Source of the DNA: Atrina japonica
Lineage: Eukaryota > Mollusca > Bivalvia > Pterioida > Pinnidae
DNA length: 64,000 bases
Assembly: GCA_030159075.1 (NCBI GenBank)
Contig: BROG01000075.1
Coordinates: forward strand, 586,001 to 650,000
Reading direction: 5' to 3'
Made by a program: the position numbers and the translations under genes. The notes beneath the pieces are model-generated. The model had not been told where the DNA came from, ran no database searches, and saw nothing but the letters and a program-made list of their open reading frames with translations. Below, in pieces: positions 12,521 through 23,184 of the stretch (its first letter is position 1; every line of letters starts with the position of its first letter).

Positions 12521-13296
12521 ACTTTAATGGTCATTCATAATTGTGATACAGTTGAGAGTCTTGTTGAATGTTCGCATTCTGATGCTTTTTTGAGTATACA
12601 GATGTATTTACCAGGACTCACCCTGCCATTAGTCAATAATTCATTAAGCCATGGATTCATTTTTCTCATGATTGGTTAAACATGAAATTGGCTAATTTTC
12701 TGCCTAATTTTTGTTCCTGTTTGGTGCATATTTTGAGCGGTCACAGACAAATAGGTTTGACCACTGATAAATAAAGCCTAGGCTCTCTATATTGCTGGTT
12801 TGAAAGCATGAGTAAGACCAAGGACAGTTTTCACTGTACCAGTGCTAGCAGGATTTCTTGAAAGTTATCCCATTGGCCAATCAAATCAACCACCAGAATT
12901 TGACAAAAATTGTATATATAAACCAGTAGTTTGCACTTGCCATCAGCCTGTTGTCTCATTGTCTTAATGCAAGAATCACGAGGAAAGAAGTGTCAAATAA
13001 GGTGCAGAATTTTGGTTTATCTATGAACATTTATTTCTTTATCACAGGCAACATAGAAACTTTATAAAAGTTTGACAAAGCGTCAAGAAAAACCGGAAAA
13101 TGCAGGATCTGTAGCACAATGCCACTCATTACATATATGTCTCTTATTGCCAATATCGTATTCTACCCAATAAGCGCCTACGAAAAAAAAAAAAGAAAAA
13201 AAGATGTGGGTGCTTATTGGAACTAATCAATAGTCAAACTGAAGAAAAGCATTTAATTTTTTACAAGGGTCAGTGGTAAAATTGTTGTAGTTAATA

Positions 13297-13779
13297 GAGA
13301 GCGAAGCCCTCATATATGTAGAGAAGCTCACATTTTTTATTCCTACTACATCCGGGGACCCGTACTACTAATGGTAAAAATTTTGCTCACATCGGGAATT
13401 TGCGCGTGACATAAACAAAATGTCGGAAATGCAAAGTCATTACTTAAAAGCGCATTGCAAACGAAGTAATAAACTACCCCACTAAGAAACGTTTTGTAGA
13501 CCGAGACTAGGCCATAACGACTAGGGTTGTACATCGAACCCGATCACGAAGCGCCTCCATTATTCTGGTAATGTGAACTGCACGAAATGGTGGATACGCT
13601 GGGATAGAGAAAAATAAAATATATAGCATAAAAACATATTTCTGCATTTAATTCATGACTAATAAATACCACATAGATTCTATTTAAGTTTTAGCACAAA
13701 GGAAACAGTCAGTCAATCAATATTTTATTTAAAACAATGAGTGAATAACCGGGACATTTACGTGATAAAAAACTGAATA
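13297..13779. other. Unassigned sequence after duplication, opening hairpin
   Basis: Begins with GAGAGC-GAA-GCCCTC, a stem with one mismatch and a GAA loop. The rest has no recognised gene or repeat; short open frames on the minus strand lack motifs. Confidence 0.45.
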
Positions 13780-13857
13780 TTAATCCCTTTGCCTTTGGTG
13801 ATTCTGTCGTGTTGCCCCCGGCAGGGGGCAACACGACGGAATGCCCAAAGGGATTAA
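13780..13857. repeat. Long two-part inverted repeat (hairpin)
   Basis: The outer arms TTAATCCCTTTG / CAAAGGGATTAA and the inner arms GTCGTGTTGCCCCC / GGGGGCAACACGAC are perfect. They are separated by a small unpaired bulge and close on a GGCA loop. The GC-rich core stands out from the AT-rich surroundings. Confidence 0.9.
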
Positions 13858-14318
13858 CTGAACATGTAAAACTGTTGATGAATGCCTTCGCCCTCTCCAT
13901 AGATTTACCTATGTATTATTTATAATGGATAAAGTCAGAATTATCATGTTAAACAAGATCGAACCACTCTAGCCGGCTAGGCCAACAATGAACGAAACAG
14001 ACTGGAATATGGACTTGTTTTAAAAAAAAATAATTCTGAATTATTCCATAAATGTTTTTCTAAATTACGTTTTATATACATGTACATGTATACTTCCTTT
14101 GAAATACCTTTGGCGGCGAATTGATGCTTTGCATCAAGTTTTTCTTGTTATACTATTAATTTCTAAACCTGATAATATATCAAGTTCCTCATGTAAGAAC
14201 ACATGTTCAGGTGTTTGCTCAACAGGTTCCGTGTTAAGATCCTTAAAAAATTCAAATAAAGTAAACGCAAATGTATTTACATGTATAAACCGATTACTGT
14301 ATTAGAGTACATACATTT
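13858..14318. other. Unassigned sequence with small hairpin
   Basis: A perfect hairpin TTGATGC-TTT-GCATCAA lies at 14121-14137, next to GGCGGCGAA. Nothing else recognised. Confidence 0.45.
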
Positions 14319-14554
14319 ATAGATATACCAAGGTAAAGCGGCATAATTATCCTAGTTCGGTCAGAAACCAAAACAATACGGTCTACTTTCCAAAAATAGG
14401 TTGTACAGGTAAAACATATTTCCTTGAACAGACTCCATGCATTAGTGAATCGGTAATACTTTTGTGCTGACAAGTAGCTTGTCACCCCTGTTATGATTTG
14501 ATTTATACTCGTTGTGTTTGTAAACATGTGCTAATGTACCTTGATAGACCCATA
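14319..14554. mobile_element. Small inverted-repeat element (MITE), copy 3
   Basis: Third copy of the 2579 family, alignable over its full length (shared blocks GTCAGAAACCAAAACAATAC and TAGCTTGTCACCCCTGT). Both termini are a little decayed: TATAGATATACCAAGGTAAA at the left and GTACCTTGATAGACCCATA at the right. Confidence 0.8.
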
Positions 14555-15181
14555 CACCCAGACACTGTAAGTATGACGCTAGGTCAACAGCACCAAAGTC
14601 CATGTTGAATAATAAAAATACTCACATTGGAAAACCCATTTAATACCGAAAGCCCTTGTATTTGTAAGCTATGGAAGTGCGAAAGGTAAGTAATATTGAA
14701 TTTTACTCTTGAATTTAAAATGTTAATTTTTCGCATATTTTTAAATACGAAAAATGAACATTTTAAATTCAGTTTAAATTTAATCATACTTGATTAAATT
14801 TTAAAGTTTCTATAATAGTCTAAATTTGTCAATTGACGTATGCAATAAAATGACAGACGTAATCAAATACCACACATACGTACACATATAACTTGGCGGG
14901 GTGGAGTCTTGTGGACCCTTTCTTGACCTGGATGAGCTTAAATTTTAGGTAATACAGCATAATATTAAAATTACACTTAATAGAGTAATCGTTCTTTCTT
15001 TTTACCATACATATGAGAGAAACCATTGAGGAAAAGAACGTTTTTCCCGTGCCGCTCGTCATAACCGAGTAGTGTGTAGAATCATCCGTATGGTAATCAA
15101 ACGGTTACTCGACTACGCCATCTTATGTGAATCGGACATGAGTACATATTATCTTATGTTTATTATAGTGTTCTTTGTTTA
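14555..15181. other. Unassigned sequence
   Basis: No gene or repeat recognised. The two minus-strand open frames (14584-14787 and 14829-15062) carry no motif. Confidence 0.45.
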
Positions 15182-15352
15182 ATATGGGGCGCAGTATTTT
15201 ACAGTATTTTGCTATACGACGACGCCCAGGCTTTAACAGCAAACGAGAAAATCCGGTTACAAGTTATATGCAGGTAAAATAAAATACACATACCAACTGA
15301 ACACATGTAGCCTACATAGTAACGACAGCGATATATATAGCTTCATATATCG

Positions 15353-15700
15353 CTAGTAACGATCATAATACCGCTGGTATAGATGATCCTGTAAATTTAA
15401 ACTGGACACAAATCCTTCATGATCACATGATGTTGCCTACCTAGTAACGATCATAATATTGCTGGTATAGATGATCCTGTAAATTTAAACTGGACACAAA
15501 TCCTTCATGATCACATGATGTTGCCTACCTAGTAACGATCATAATATTGCTGGTATAGATGATCCTGTAAATTTAAACTGGACACAAATCCTTCATGATC
15601 ACATGATGTTGCCTACCTAGTAACGATCATAATATCGCTGGTATAGATGACCCTGTAAACTTAAACTGGACACAAATCCTCCCACAATATCACGAGTTGA
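15353..15700. repeat. 88-bp tandem array, four copies
   Basis: The block CTAGTAACGATCATAATA recurs at 15353, 15441, 15529 and 15617, an exact 88-bp spacing. The middle units are nearly identical, so the array is young; the last diverges after ACACAAATCCT. Confidence 0.95.
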
Positions 15701-15840
15701 CGGTAATATCAAGTTCATATTTCAATATCAATGTGTTATGACAAAACTTGTTCTTGATTGTGTTATAAAACTTGAATATATTGTGTCTGTCCGTTTACGA
15801 AGGTTTTCGGCTTTGACTTTTGCAAGATAATTCGTATCAT

Positions 15841-15901
15841 CTGTCTATCTATCTATTTATTTATCCTATCCTATCTTCCTATCTATCTATCTATCTATCT
15901 G
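15841..15901. repeat. CTAT tetranucleotide microsatellite
   Basis: Interrupted (CTAT)n run with TTTA and TCCTA variants. Confidence 0.9.
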
Positions 15902-15958
15902 TTTAGAAAAGTTATACTATAGGTCTGAAAATGAAGTGACGCATTCTTATTGATTGCA

Positions 15959-16135
15959 GAAGATATCGCATTGATATCACCTATTCCAAAGAGTAATATC
16001 ACTTATACAAATAAGTGATATCACTTATACGAATAAGTGATATCACTTATAAAACGTTATTACAGTGATATCACCTATTCGAATAAGTGATATTACCTTT
16101 TCAAATAGGTGATATCACTCATTCGAATAATTGAC
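15959..16135. repeat. Strand-symmetric 22-bp palindrome array A
   Basis: About seven units alternate the palindrome GTGATATCAC with a second palindrome of the type CTATTCGAATAG or TTATxCGAATAA. Since both halves are palindromic, the array reads almost the same on both strands. Confidence 0.85.
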
Positions 16136-16532
16136 TACTAAAAACCTTATGCTACCCAATATTCTTTCATAAATGTAGATGTGCAGTGAATATCACTAGG
16201 CCTAAATCTAAAGCGCAAAGGACGGTATTACGGTATCGTGATAAAGACGAAGCACTGCAGAACTGGAATCGTCTCCCGTGTCTGTTGTAGGATTTGAACG
16301 GAGTTCAGCATTCAAAACAATACCGCCGAAACCATACCGCCGACTCCCGCCATTTTGAAGTAGGGAGGGTCCTATTTCTACACAAACTAGATTTAAAAGT
16401 AGTTGAACTTAAAGCATCGTAATGGAAGGAAACAAAAAAATTTATAATGTCGAAGATGACACAAATCATATTTTTGTTAGACGCAGGAATATATTTTATT
16501 TTGTGTAGGGAGCATTCATTGGCATTGATTCG

Positions 16533-16707
16533 TAAGTGATATCACCTATTCGAATATGTGGCATCACTCATTCGAACAGGTGATATAACTTATTCGTATA
16601 AGTGATATCACTTATAGATTCATAAAAGTGATATCACCTATTCGAATGAGTGATATCACCTATTCAAATAAGTGATACCACCTATTCGAAAAAGTGATAT
16701 CGCTAAC
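16533..16707. repeat. Strand-symmetric 22-bp palindrome array B
   Basis: About eight units of the same double-palindrome repeat as 15959-16135, with scattered substitutions. It lies about 400 bp from array A and near the right end of the putative foldback element. Confidence 0.85.
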
Positions 16708-16742
16708 TGGTATTAATAAGTAAAACGGCGCCCCATATAAAA

Positions 16743-17366
16743 AAAACCGCTCCGTGTCATTAATTAATAATGTTTTCATTTAGAGTGCGATATCAATTAA
16801 TAGTATATGTATTGAAAGTATCACTAGTACAGTGATATCTAGTTGTCTAGAAATTAAGAGGACTGCCTAAGACACCAGATGCCCATAACAAGTTTGTCGA
16901 CTCAATCATTTTCAGCATAACTGTACGGCAGTATACTGTATTGATTGCTGTCATGTCTGACAGTGGTAATGCTTAAAATTTTCCAAGGTTATTCTATTGT
17001 TTTATATTCCTTAATGTCAAAAGTTGTACTAATTTGAATGGCGAGGGGCGCCGCCAATTGTTCTAATATCAGAATAAAACTTACATACCAAAATGAAATG
17101 AAATTCATCATCTACATAACATTACATTTGTTACAAAGTCTTTGGTTTCTCTCCAAGTTACTGTATCTACCCGATTCAATATCGAACTTATGTGCTGAAA
17201 GCTTATATTTACAAATAATTTTCTTATATTTATCGCAAACAGTTTGACACAAAAAATATTGCAAAGTAAAAGTAACTACGAGATATCTGTAAATATGACA
17301 CTTTGATGAATTGTTAAAATTCGTTAAAACATTTTGTATGAAACAATCTTTGACTCATTGTTTAAA
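16743..17366. other. Unassigned AT-rich sequence
   Basis: No recognisable gene or repeat; the 69-residue frame at 17038 shows no motif. Confidence 0.45.
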
Positions 17367-17415
17367 TTAAAAAAATAATTTTTTTTCGTTATAAACAGTC
17401 TGAGCATACCTTGTA

Positions 17416-17765
17416 TCAGCGAAACCATCAGTACAAAGAAGATCCTTCGCATTTGTTACCCAATTAACATTACCCAACTCACCGTCATCATTTGTCACCC
17501 AATTAACATTACCCAACTCACCGTCATCATTTGTCACCCAATTAACATTACCCAACTCACCGTCATCATTTGTCACCCAATTAACATTACCCAACTCACC
17601 GTCATCATTTGTTACCCAATTAACATTACCCAACTCACCGTCATCATTTGTCACCCAATTAACATTACCCAACTCACCGTCATCATTTGTCACCCAATTA
17701 ACATTACCCAACTCACCGTCATCATTTGTTACCCAATTAACATTACCCAACTCACAGTCATCATA
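17416..17765 (-). repeat. 39-bp minisatellite, in-frame 13-residue unit
   Basis: About eight near-identical 39-bp units. Because 39 is a multiple of three, the minus strand stays open (17367-17750) and reads GNVNWVTNDDGEL over and over. Homogeneity suggests recent expansion. The open frame is explained by the repeat; no signal peptide or flanking coding context supports a real protein. Confidence 0.9.
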
Positions 17766-17813
17766 TACTACATTTTAACATGAATTTAAGATACAATTAT
17801 TGGATCTAAGGAG

Positions 17814-18950
17814 CTACAGCCAATATTTCACAATTTTACTTATTCTTGTCAAGTGCATGGGTATTTTTCCAAGTTCAAAATATAACATATTATGAGATGC
17901 ACTTTTTCGAACAGACAATATTTTGTTAAAATAATCAGTTTCGACTTTTTCAATCAGATCACCTTTGTGATGGCCCCATACTTCACAGTCATAGTTAAGT
18001 ATGATAGCAATATATGTGTCAAACAATGACAGTAATGTGTAAGTATTAAAATAATGTTGCCGAATAATTTTAAATAATGCGAAACGTGCCTTCCTACCTT
18101 GTTCACTCAGATTCTTTTGTGTTTGAAAAAAACGAGCCATTAAAATTAAACAGAATACCCAAGTAATTAAAGGAATTTACAACTTAAGTAGGAGTATTTT
18201 TAAATACTCAAGTTTCACCGTTCCGAAGACAAATATTTTTGTCTTTGCTATGTTAAGTTTTAAGTTCCATTTAGCAGTATAATTACTTAACGAATTCAAC
18301 ATTTCTTGTAAACCTTGTACACATTTTAACTGAAAAAACTGTGTCATCAGCGTACACCAGAAGGTATAAATTTAACATATAGAGCTCATAAGACTCAGAG
18401 TTGTCATTCATAAACTCATATTTAATGTCATTTACAAAATGTGGGTCTAAAAGTGGAGACAATGATTCTCCCTGCATTAGTCCGCATGTATATTGGGAAA
18501 AATCTGATACACCTGATAGACTTATGACACATGCTTTTACATTACTATACAATGACTGGATTGCTTTAAAAAACACCAGTTATACCACATCGGATCAATT
18601 TGAGCCAAAGCTTATTATGTGTAATAGTATCAAATGCTTTAGTCTACAAAACAGCAATAAAGACGCTTTTTTTCTCTCTTAAATGTATTATAAATAAGAG
18701 TATGAAGACCAAATACAGCACCAATAGTTCCATACCCCGGTCTAAATCCAAACTGACCATCGCTTATGAAATCATGCTCATTGTTCCACTTAAGTAAACG
18801 AGTGTTTAATATTGCAGTAAAAAGTTTAGCAACATGGCTAACGAGTGTTATACTACGGTATTTGTTAACATCGTGAGTTTCCCCTTTCTTAAATACTAAT
18901 AAGAGAGAGGGTTACTTGACTATTGGCACTATTGTGTACCTGACTGTTAC
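17814..18950 (-). pseudogene. LINE reverse transcriptase fragment, frameshifted
   Basis: Second non-LTR reverse transcriptase. Minus-strand reading runs from about 18940 (KYRSITLVSHVAK) through FGFRPGYGTIGAVF and GLMQGESLSPLL (motif B) to LLVYADDTVF (motif C, about 18340). It ends in the tail ILNYDCEVWGHHKGD and ELGKIPMHLTRI at 17814. Breaks lie near 18600 and near 18290, where the frame changes. It lacks endonuclease and C-terminal knuckle regions. A minisatellite begins about 50 bp beyond its last codon. It is probably the same broad clade as the LINE at 6028 but a different family. Confidence 0.85.
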
Positions 18951-19504
18951 CAACTCTAATGAAACAGACTAAATACCTACTTGTATTGATGATAGCTTCT
19001 ATTCAGCTAGTGGGATATATGTTTTGTATTGTCTTATTGTATTGTCTTATTTACTGAATAACTGATAAAAAGGAGACGATTACTCCATGTGCTTGTATGC
19101 CGATGGACTAATCTTGTAACAATTACTGTCGCTAATACAAAGTCCCTCAGCATCGACGTAATTTGACACAGGATGTTTACATTGAAATAGAAATAAAATC
19201 TGCTGAAAAATATTTTGCTCACGATCTCCAATAACAGGAAAAGTTGAATGTATAACTATGTCTGAGATTGTCTATCCCTAGGAACTTTCGCTTTCATTTC
19301 AAATTTATCCTTCATCTAAGAAATTGCATTTGTTATATGCAAAATAACAACAAACAAGAATTTTATGTATCATGATAACAAAATTTTGTAGTACTCAGTA
19401 GACATTTAAATAATTTAAAGTTAAAGTTCTTTTTTACACGCAAGTTATGTAAAATAAGTATGACCAGCTATCAATAAGTATAATATTTATTGGAGGTTTT
19501 CGTT
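18951..19504. other. Unassigned sequence
   Basis: Between a LINE fragment and a Penelope-like fragment; no further feature recognised. Confidence 0.4.
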
Positions 19505-20300
19505 AATATATAAAAATTTCAGATACCAAAGTATAAATCAATAGAATGTCCAGGACACAGATACAAATCCGGTAAAAATGGACAAACACGGACCTCTGGA
19601 AACCAAGAGGTGGGATCAGGTGCCATGGAGGAGTAAGCATCCCCTGTCGACCCGGTCACACCCGCCGTGAGTCCACAGTCAAGTCCAACGAAACAAGTGA
19701 GGAGTGTATCCTCGTCACATTTGGTACAGACGTCTCAACAACCGCCAACGAAAAGGCAACTCAACATTTCACCTAGTGAAACAGAGTACTCGCAAACAAG
19801 ACTATTATACCGACCGTAAAATTTGCGGAACGTTCACATTAAATGCGGTTTTCGATATCCCTGTGTCAATAATTTGTTAGTGAGTAGTTTACCTCTGTAC
19901 ATGAAATATTCATATGTTGTGCACGCCCTGGCATATCGGATCATTTGTGAAATATAAACTCCATATGCGGGTGACTGAGGGATATTACTACTTAAATGTG
20001 GAAAATTTACGATGGGAAAGCCGAAATCGTCGCGTTTATCGTATAGCTTAGTTGCTAATTTCCCATCTGTGTTTATTTTAAGTAAAATGTCTTAGTATGA
20101 AGCGTGTGTGCTTGATTCTGTTGTATCTTTAATTTCTAGTTCTGGGATATATCGCATTGACATATGTATGAAAATTGTCATTATTAATTGACAAAACGTC
20201 GTCGATATATCTAAATGTCAAATTAAAGGACACCGCTAACTTTTTCTTCTTTCGATTCAGCAGTCTCCGAATGAAGCCCGCCTCGCACGAACAAAATCTA
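19505..20300 (-). mobile_element. Penelope-like element, 5'-truncated 3' end
   Basis: Minus-strand copy of the same retroelement as 57066-57810 and 62560-63300. Coding remnants read KKKKLAVSFNLTFRYIDDVL (motif C of the reverse transcriptase), then the conserved YDKRDDFGFPIVNFPH and VYISQMIRYARACT. A 3' non-coding tail follows, with GGGGATGCTTACTCC and CACCTGATCCCACCTC. Several stops and small deletions are present. The 5' end is cut inside the reverse transcriptase, as is usual for target-primed insertion. The family is probably the Naiad-type Penelope-like clade (from memory of family features). Confidence 0.8.
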
Positions 20301-21509
20301 ATTTTGGTTAAAGTTATGATGTCCCTTTCACTAATGCTATGTAATCCATTTTATTACTTGTAAATCGACTTCCCCTTAAATCTACAATCATACTAGTAAA
20401 ATATTCATATCCCCACGTTACAAATTAACTAATTCTGTCCTGTTCATCTATTCATCTGCTTAATTCTAAGCACGATAATTTCATTACATAACTACGTTTA
20501 TGTACGACTCTGTTTATCATTTTCCCTCTTCCTTCTGTTTTTTCGTTATTACAAACTAAATGTATTCTCTTCATATTTAACTCTGCAGTCTACTCACAAT
20601 ATGGTTGACTTTGTCTACAAATTTAGCTTACTAAAACTATTGGGAAAAGAATTTACATAAGCTCTAAGCTTTTTTTCTGATCCTTTTTTTGTCATATGCA
20701 TTGTTACTGTATTGATGTTATATGTATGTGTATTTGACATAAATAAAATATGTTTAAACTAATCCATTTTATTTGCTTAAAAGCCCGTAACCGGCGATTT
20801 ACGCTCAGTAAGGTTGTTAATTTTGATTTAAATGACAATATGCTTTGCAAAATGTTTCTATAAAGTTATTTTCTTCCCATGAATTACGCATCTGAGTGAT
20901 TCTCTCTTTTCTAGTAATCTGAGATTGAAGATTAAAAAATGATTTTTACTCGCAACGACAATAAATACAAACGGAGTTGCGTAATATTCAAGGCAAAGCT
21001 GATTCTTGCCTATCGATTAACTAATATCGCCCGTTTGATTGTAGAATTATTTATGAAGGTATACATGTATTTACCAACAAGGTAACTACCATAATGTCGT
21101 TTGGTATTGAATTGACATACAACGACCTGTGGAAATGAATTGGTTTCAGAAGTACGTCACTGACGGAGATATTGTCCACTTCACAAAACGTGATAGGCGG
21201 ATTAACCTTTTGATTATCTTGCGGATGATTCAACTAATTTGTTGGTTATGACAATTTTTATATATTAAAACTTAATATTCCCCACTGGATACTTGTAGGT
21301 AAGGATAATAAGAAAGAACGATTATTCTTGTCAGTGTAAATCTAATGTCGCTATTCCAAAATTTGAACGTGACTGGGTAAAGAATTGGTTCACGGCACTA
21401 CATCTCGCAAGGTTATACGCAATTAAGATAAAGGGGTCGTTACAATTTTCGAGCGTTTGGCGATTTTATTTTGGTTTCGAAAGCAAAGAAATTTAGAATA
21501 CCCGATTGT
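20301..21509. other. Unassigned AT-rich sequence
   Basis: No gene, RNA or repeat recognised over 1.2 kb. Confidence 0.45.
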
Positions 21510-21610
21510 GCATAGATGTTTATATAAATGGGCGCCCTCATAGTCGTAAAACCACAGTCCGGAATTATTATGCACTTGCCTACCCGTGGTTTCATGTATT
21601 GAATGAGAAG
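21510..21610 (-). repeat. Inverted copy of the 22470 repeat
   Basis: On the minus strand this reads CCACGGGTAGGCAAGTGCAT and then TTCCGGACTGTGGTTTTACG, matching the duplicated unit at 22540-22850 in opposite orientation. Confidence 0.7.
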
Positions 21611-21879
21611 GGGTAGTCATGAAGCATGCAGGGGAATATGGGGGTGCACTGTTTACAAAAAGTGAGTCGACCGCACAAAAAGGAAGGGATAAAAATATCA
21701 TTAATTGCTGACAATGAACAGCTCATAGGAAACATTTGAGGCATAAGAAGTCCGATAATGAGTAAAACAATAACTGCAGATTTGAGGCGTAGCATGATAA
21801 CAATAAATAAGATATGAAAATAATACCTGTAGATTTTATAACTCACATTAATCTATTCTAGTCCCGAAATCGTTTACTT

Positions 21880-22335
21880 TTAATAATAAATTTTTGGACT
21901 GCTTTAAATATTTGGATATTTTGGTTACGTTGAAGGCTAGGATCTCCAAACAGAAGTAGTTCAGTGTTGAGATTTAAAGGTAGGGTCGAGATGTATTTAT
22001 TGAGAAGTGTTTATGTACAATGAACATTCTAAAAGGTAATGCCTAGAATTCTCTATATTCCCACAATTACATAATGGACTATCAATAATATTTTTCGTAA
22101 ATAAATGTTCTTTTAGACTACCTCATTTTAGGCGTAATCTAGTGTGACGTATTTGAGCTTTCCTGTTGCCGGTAAAATAATATGCAGGAGGGGATGTTAT
22201 ATTTCTGTTAAGGTGAAATTTAAGATTGGAAATAGAAGGGTTTTGTTTTATTTCAGCTGGCAGTTCGTTCCATAATGAAATGGTAGCTGGTAAAAAGGAG
22301 TTTTTATAGAATGTTGTTTTGAAATTAATTTGCAT
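21880..22335 (-). pseudogene. LINE C-terminal fragment
   Basis: The 70-residue frame at 22123-22335 reads NSFLPATISLWNELP and ends QIRHTRLRLK. This is a typical C-terminal stretch of LINE ORF2 proteins of the CR1/L2-like sort. After a frame change it continues with CNCGNIENSRHYLLEC, a zinc-knuckle-like motif. Only the last part of the element is present, so this is a 5'-truncated dead copy. Confidence 0.75.
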
Positions 22336-22469
22336 TATATTATCGGATTGTCTAGTATTATGAGTATTGTGTTCACTTTATCCAATCACAGTAGTTATGA
22401 TCGGCAACGCGAAGTCCGTTGATCTAATACAATTCTGAAATTGTTTAATAGCATCGATCTGATTAGCTG

Positions 22470-22940
22470 ACGAATGCGCAGGCACCGTTTACTCGCACTG
22501 GATGAGGCTTCATGAATAATAAAATATGCACGAGTGATTTCGGACACATGAAACTACAGGTAGGAAAGTGCATAGCGAATCCGGACCGTGGTTTTACACG
22601 ATAGGGCTACCTATACTGTTTGTTTACAATTTACATGGCAAATTTAGGAATCACGATGTTGGATTTTCAGTTGTTTATATGACAGGAGAGAATAGTGTCG
22701 TGTCACTTAGTTGTGCGAGCACCGTTAACTCGCATTGGCTGAGGCTTTATGAATAATAGGAAATATGCATGAATTATTTCAGGCGCATGAAACTACGGGT
22801 AGGAAAAAGCATAGCGATTCCGGACTGTGTTTTTACGACGATGGGGCTCCTTATACTGTTTGTTATTATATCGGATTTTTCAGTTGTTAACACGACAGAA
22901 CAGAAAATTGTCGTGTGAATGTATTTTTTTTAAAGGAACC
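22470..22940. repeat. 237-bp tandem duplication
   Basis: Landmarks such as CACCGTTtACTCGCA recur 237 bp apart (22483 and 22720). Shared blocks include GAGGCTTyATGAATAATA, ATGAAACTAC and GGTAGGAAA. The copies are diverged by several percent. A third, inverted copy lies at 21510-21610, so this is a dispersed family. Confidence 0.75.
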
Positions 22941-23184
22941 TTTAAGGAACATACTATTAGTAGGATCGCCATTGCGCGTTGTAAACTTCATATGCCATCG
23001 AAAACTTCGTAATTTTCAAACGAAATTGCACTGCTTGCAAACACCACACAATTGCCATGTATAAAGCTATAATTTTAGTCTACAAAAACACGTGTAACTT
23101 GTACGACATGGTCATTATTAACTGTTGAATATTAATTTTTTTCTATTGTGAAAATATACTTTTAACTTTTAAAATATACTTTAT

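Larger units (their letters stand above)
10413..13296. repeat. Direct duplication, copy 2 (about 2.9 kb)
   Basis: Same orientation and order as 7688-10099. It is longer because of a GT/CG microsatellite (11899-11944), a 437-bp extra block (12084-12520) and longer A runs. The start hairpin is altered (AGCGAGCGCAGCTCG). It ends at the same internal point as copy 1, followed at once by a GAA-loop hairpin (13297-13311). Confidence 0.85.
15182..16742. mobile_element. Putative foldback-type element with internal arrays
   Basis: The ends ATATGGGGCGC (15184-15194) and GCGCCCCATAT (about 16729-16739) are exact inverted repeats, and similarity continues imperfectly inward (TATTTTAC against GTTTTACTTATT). 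Between them lie an 88-bp tandem array, a CTAT microsatellite and two arrays of palindromic 22-bp units. There is no coding sequence. The target duplication is uncertain. It could be one non-autonomous element or a chance nesting of repeats. Confidence 0.5.

Noticed and set aside
15353..16707. CRISPR-like spaced palindromic repeats
   Set aside because: Repeats are contiguous and palindromic with no unique spacers; the genome is eukaryotic.
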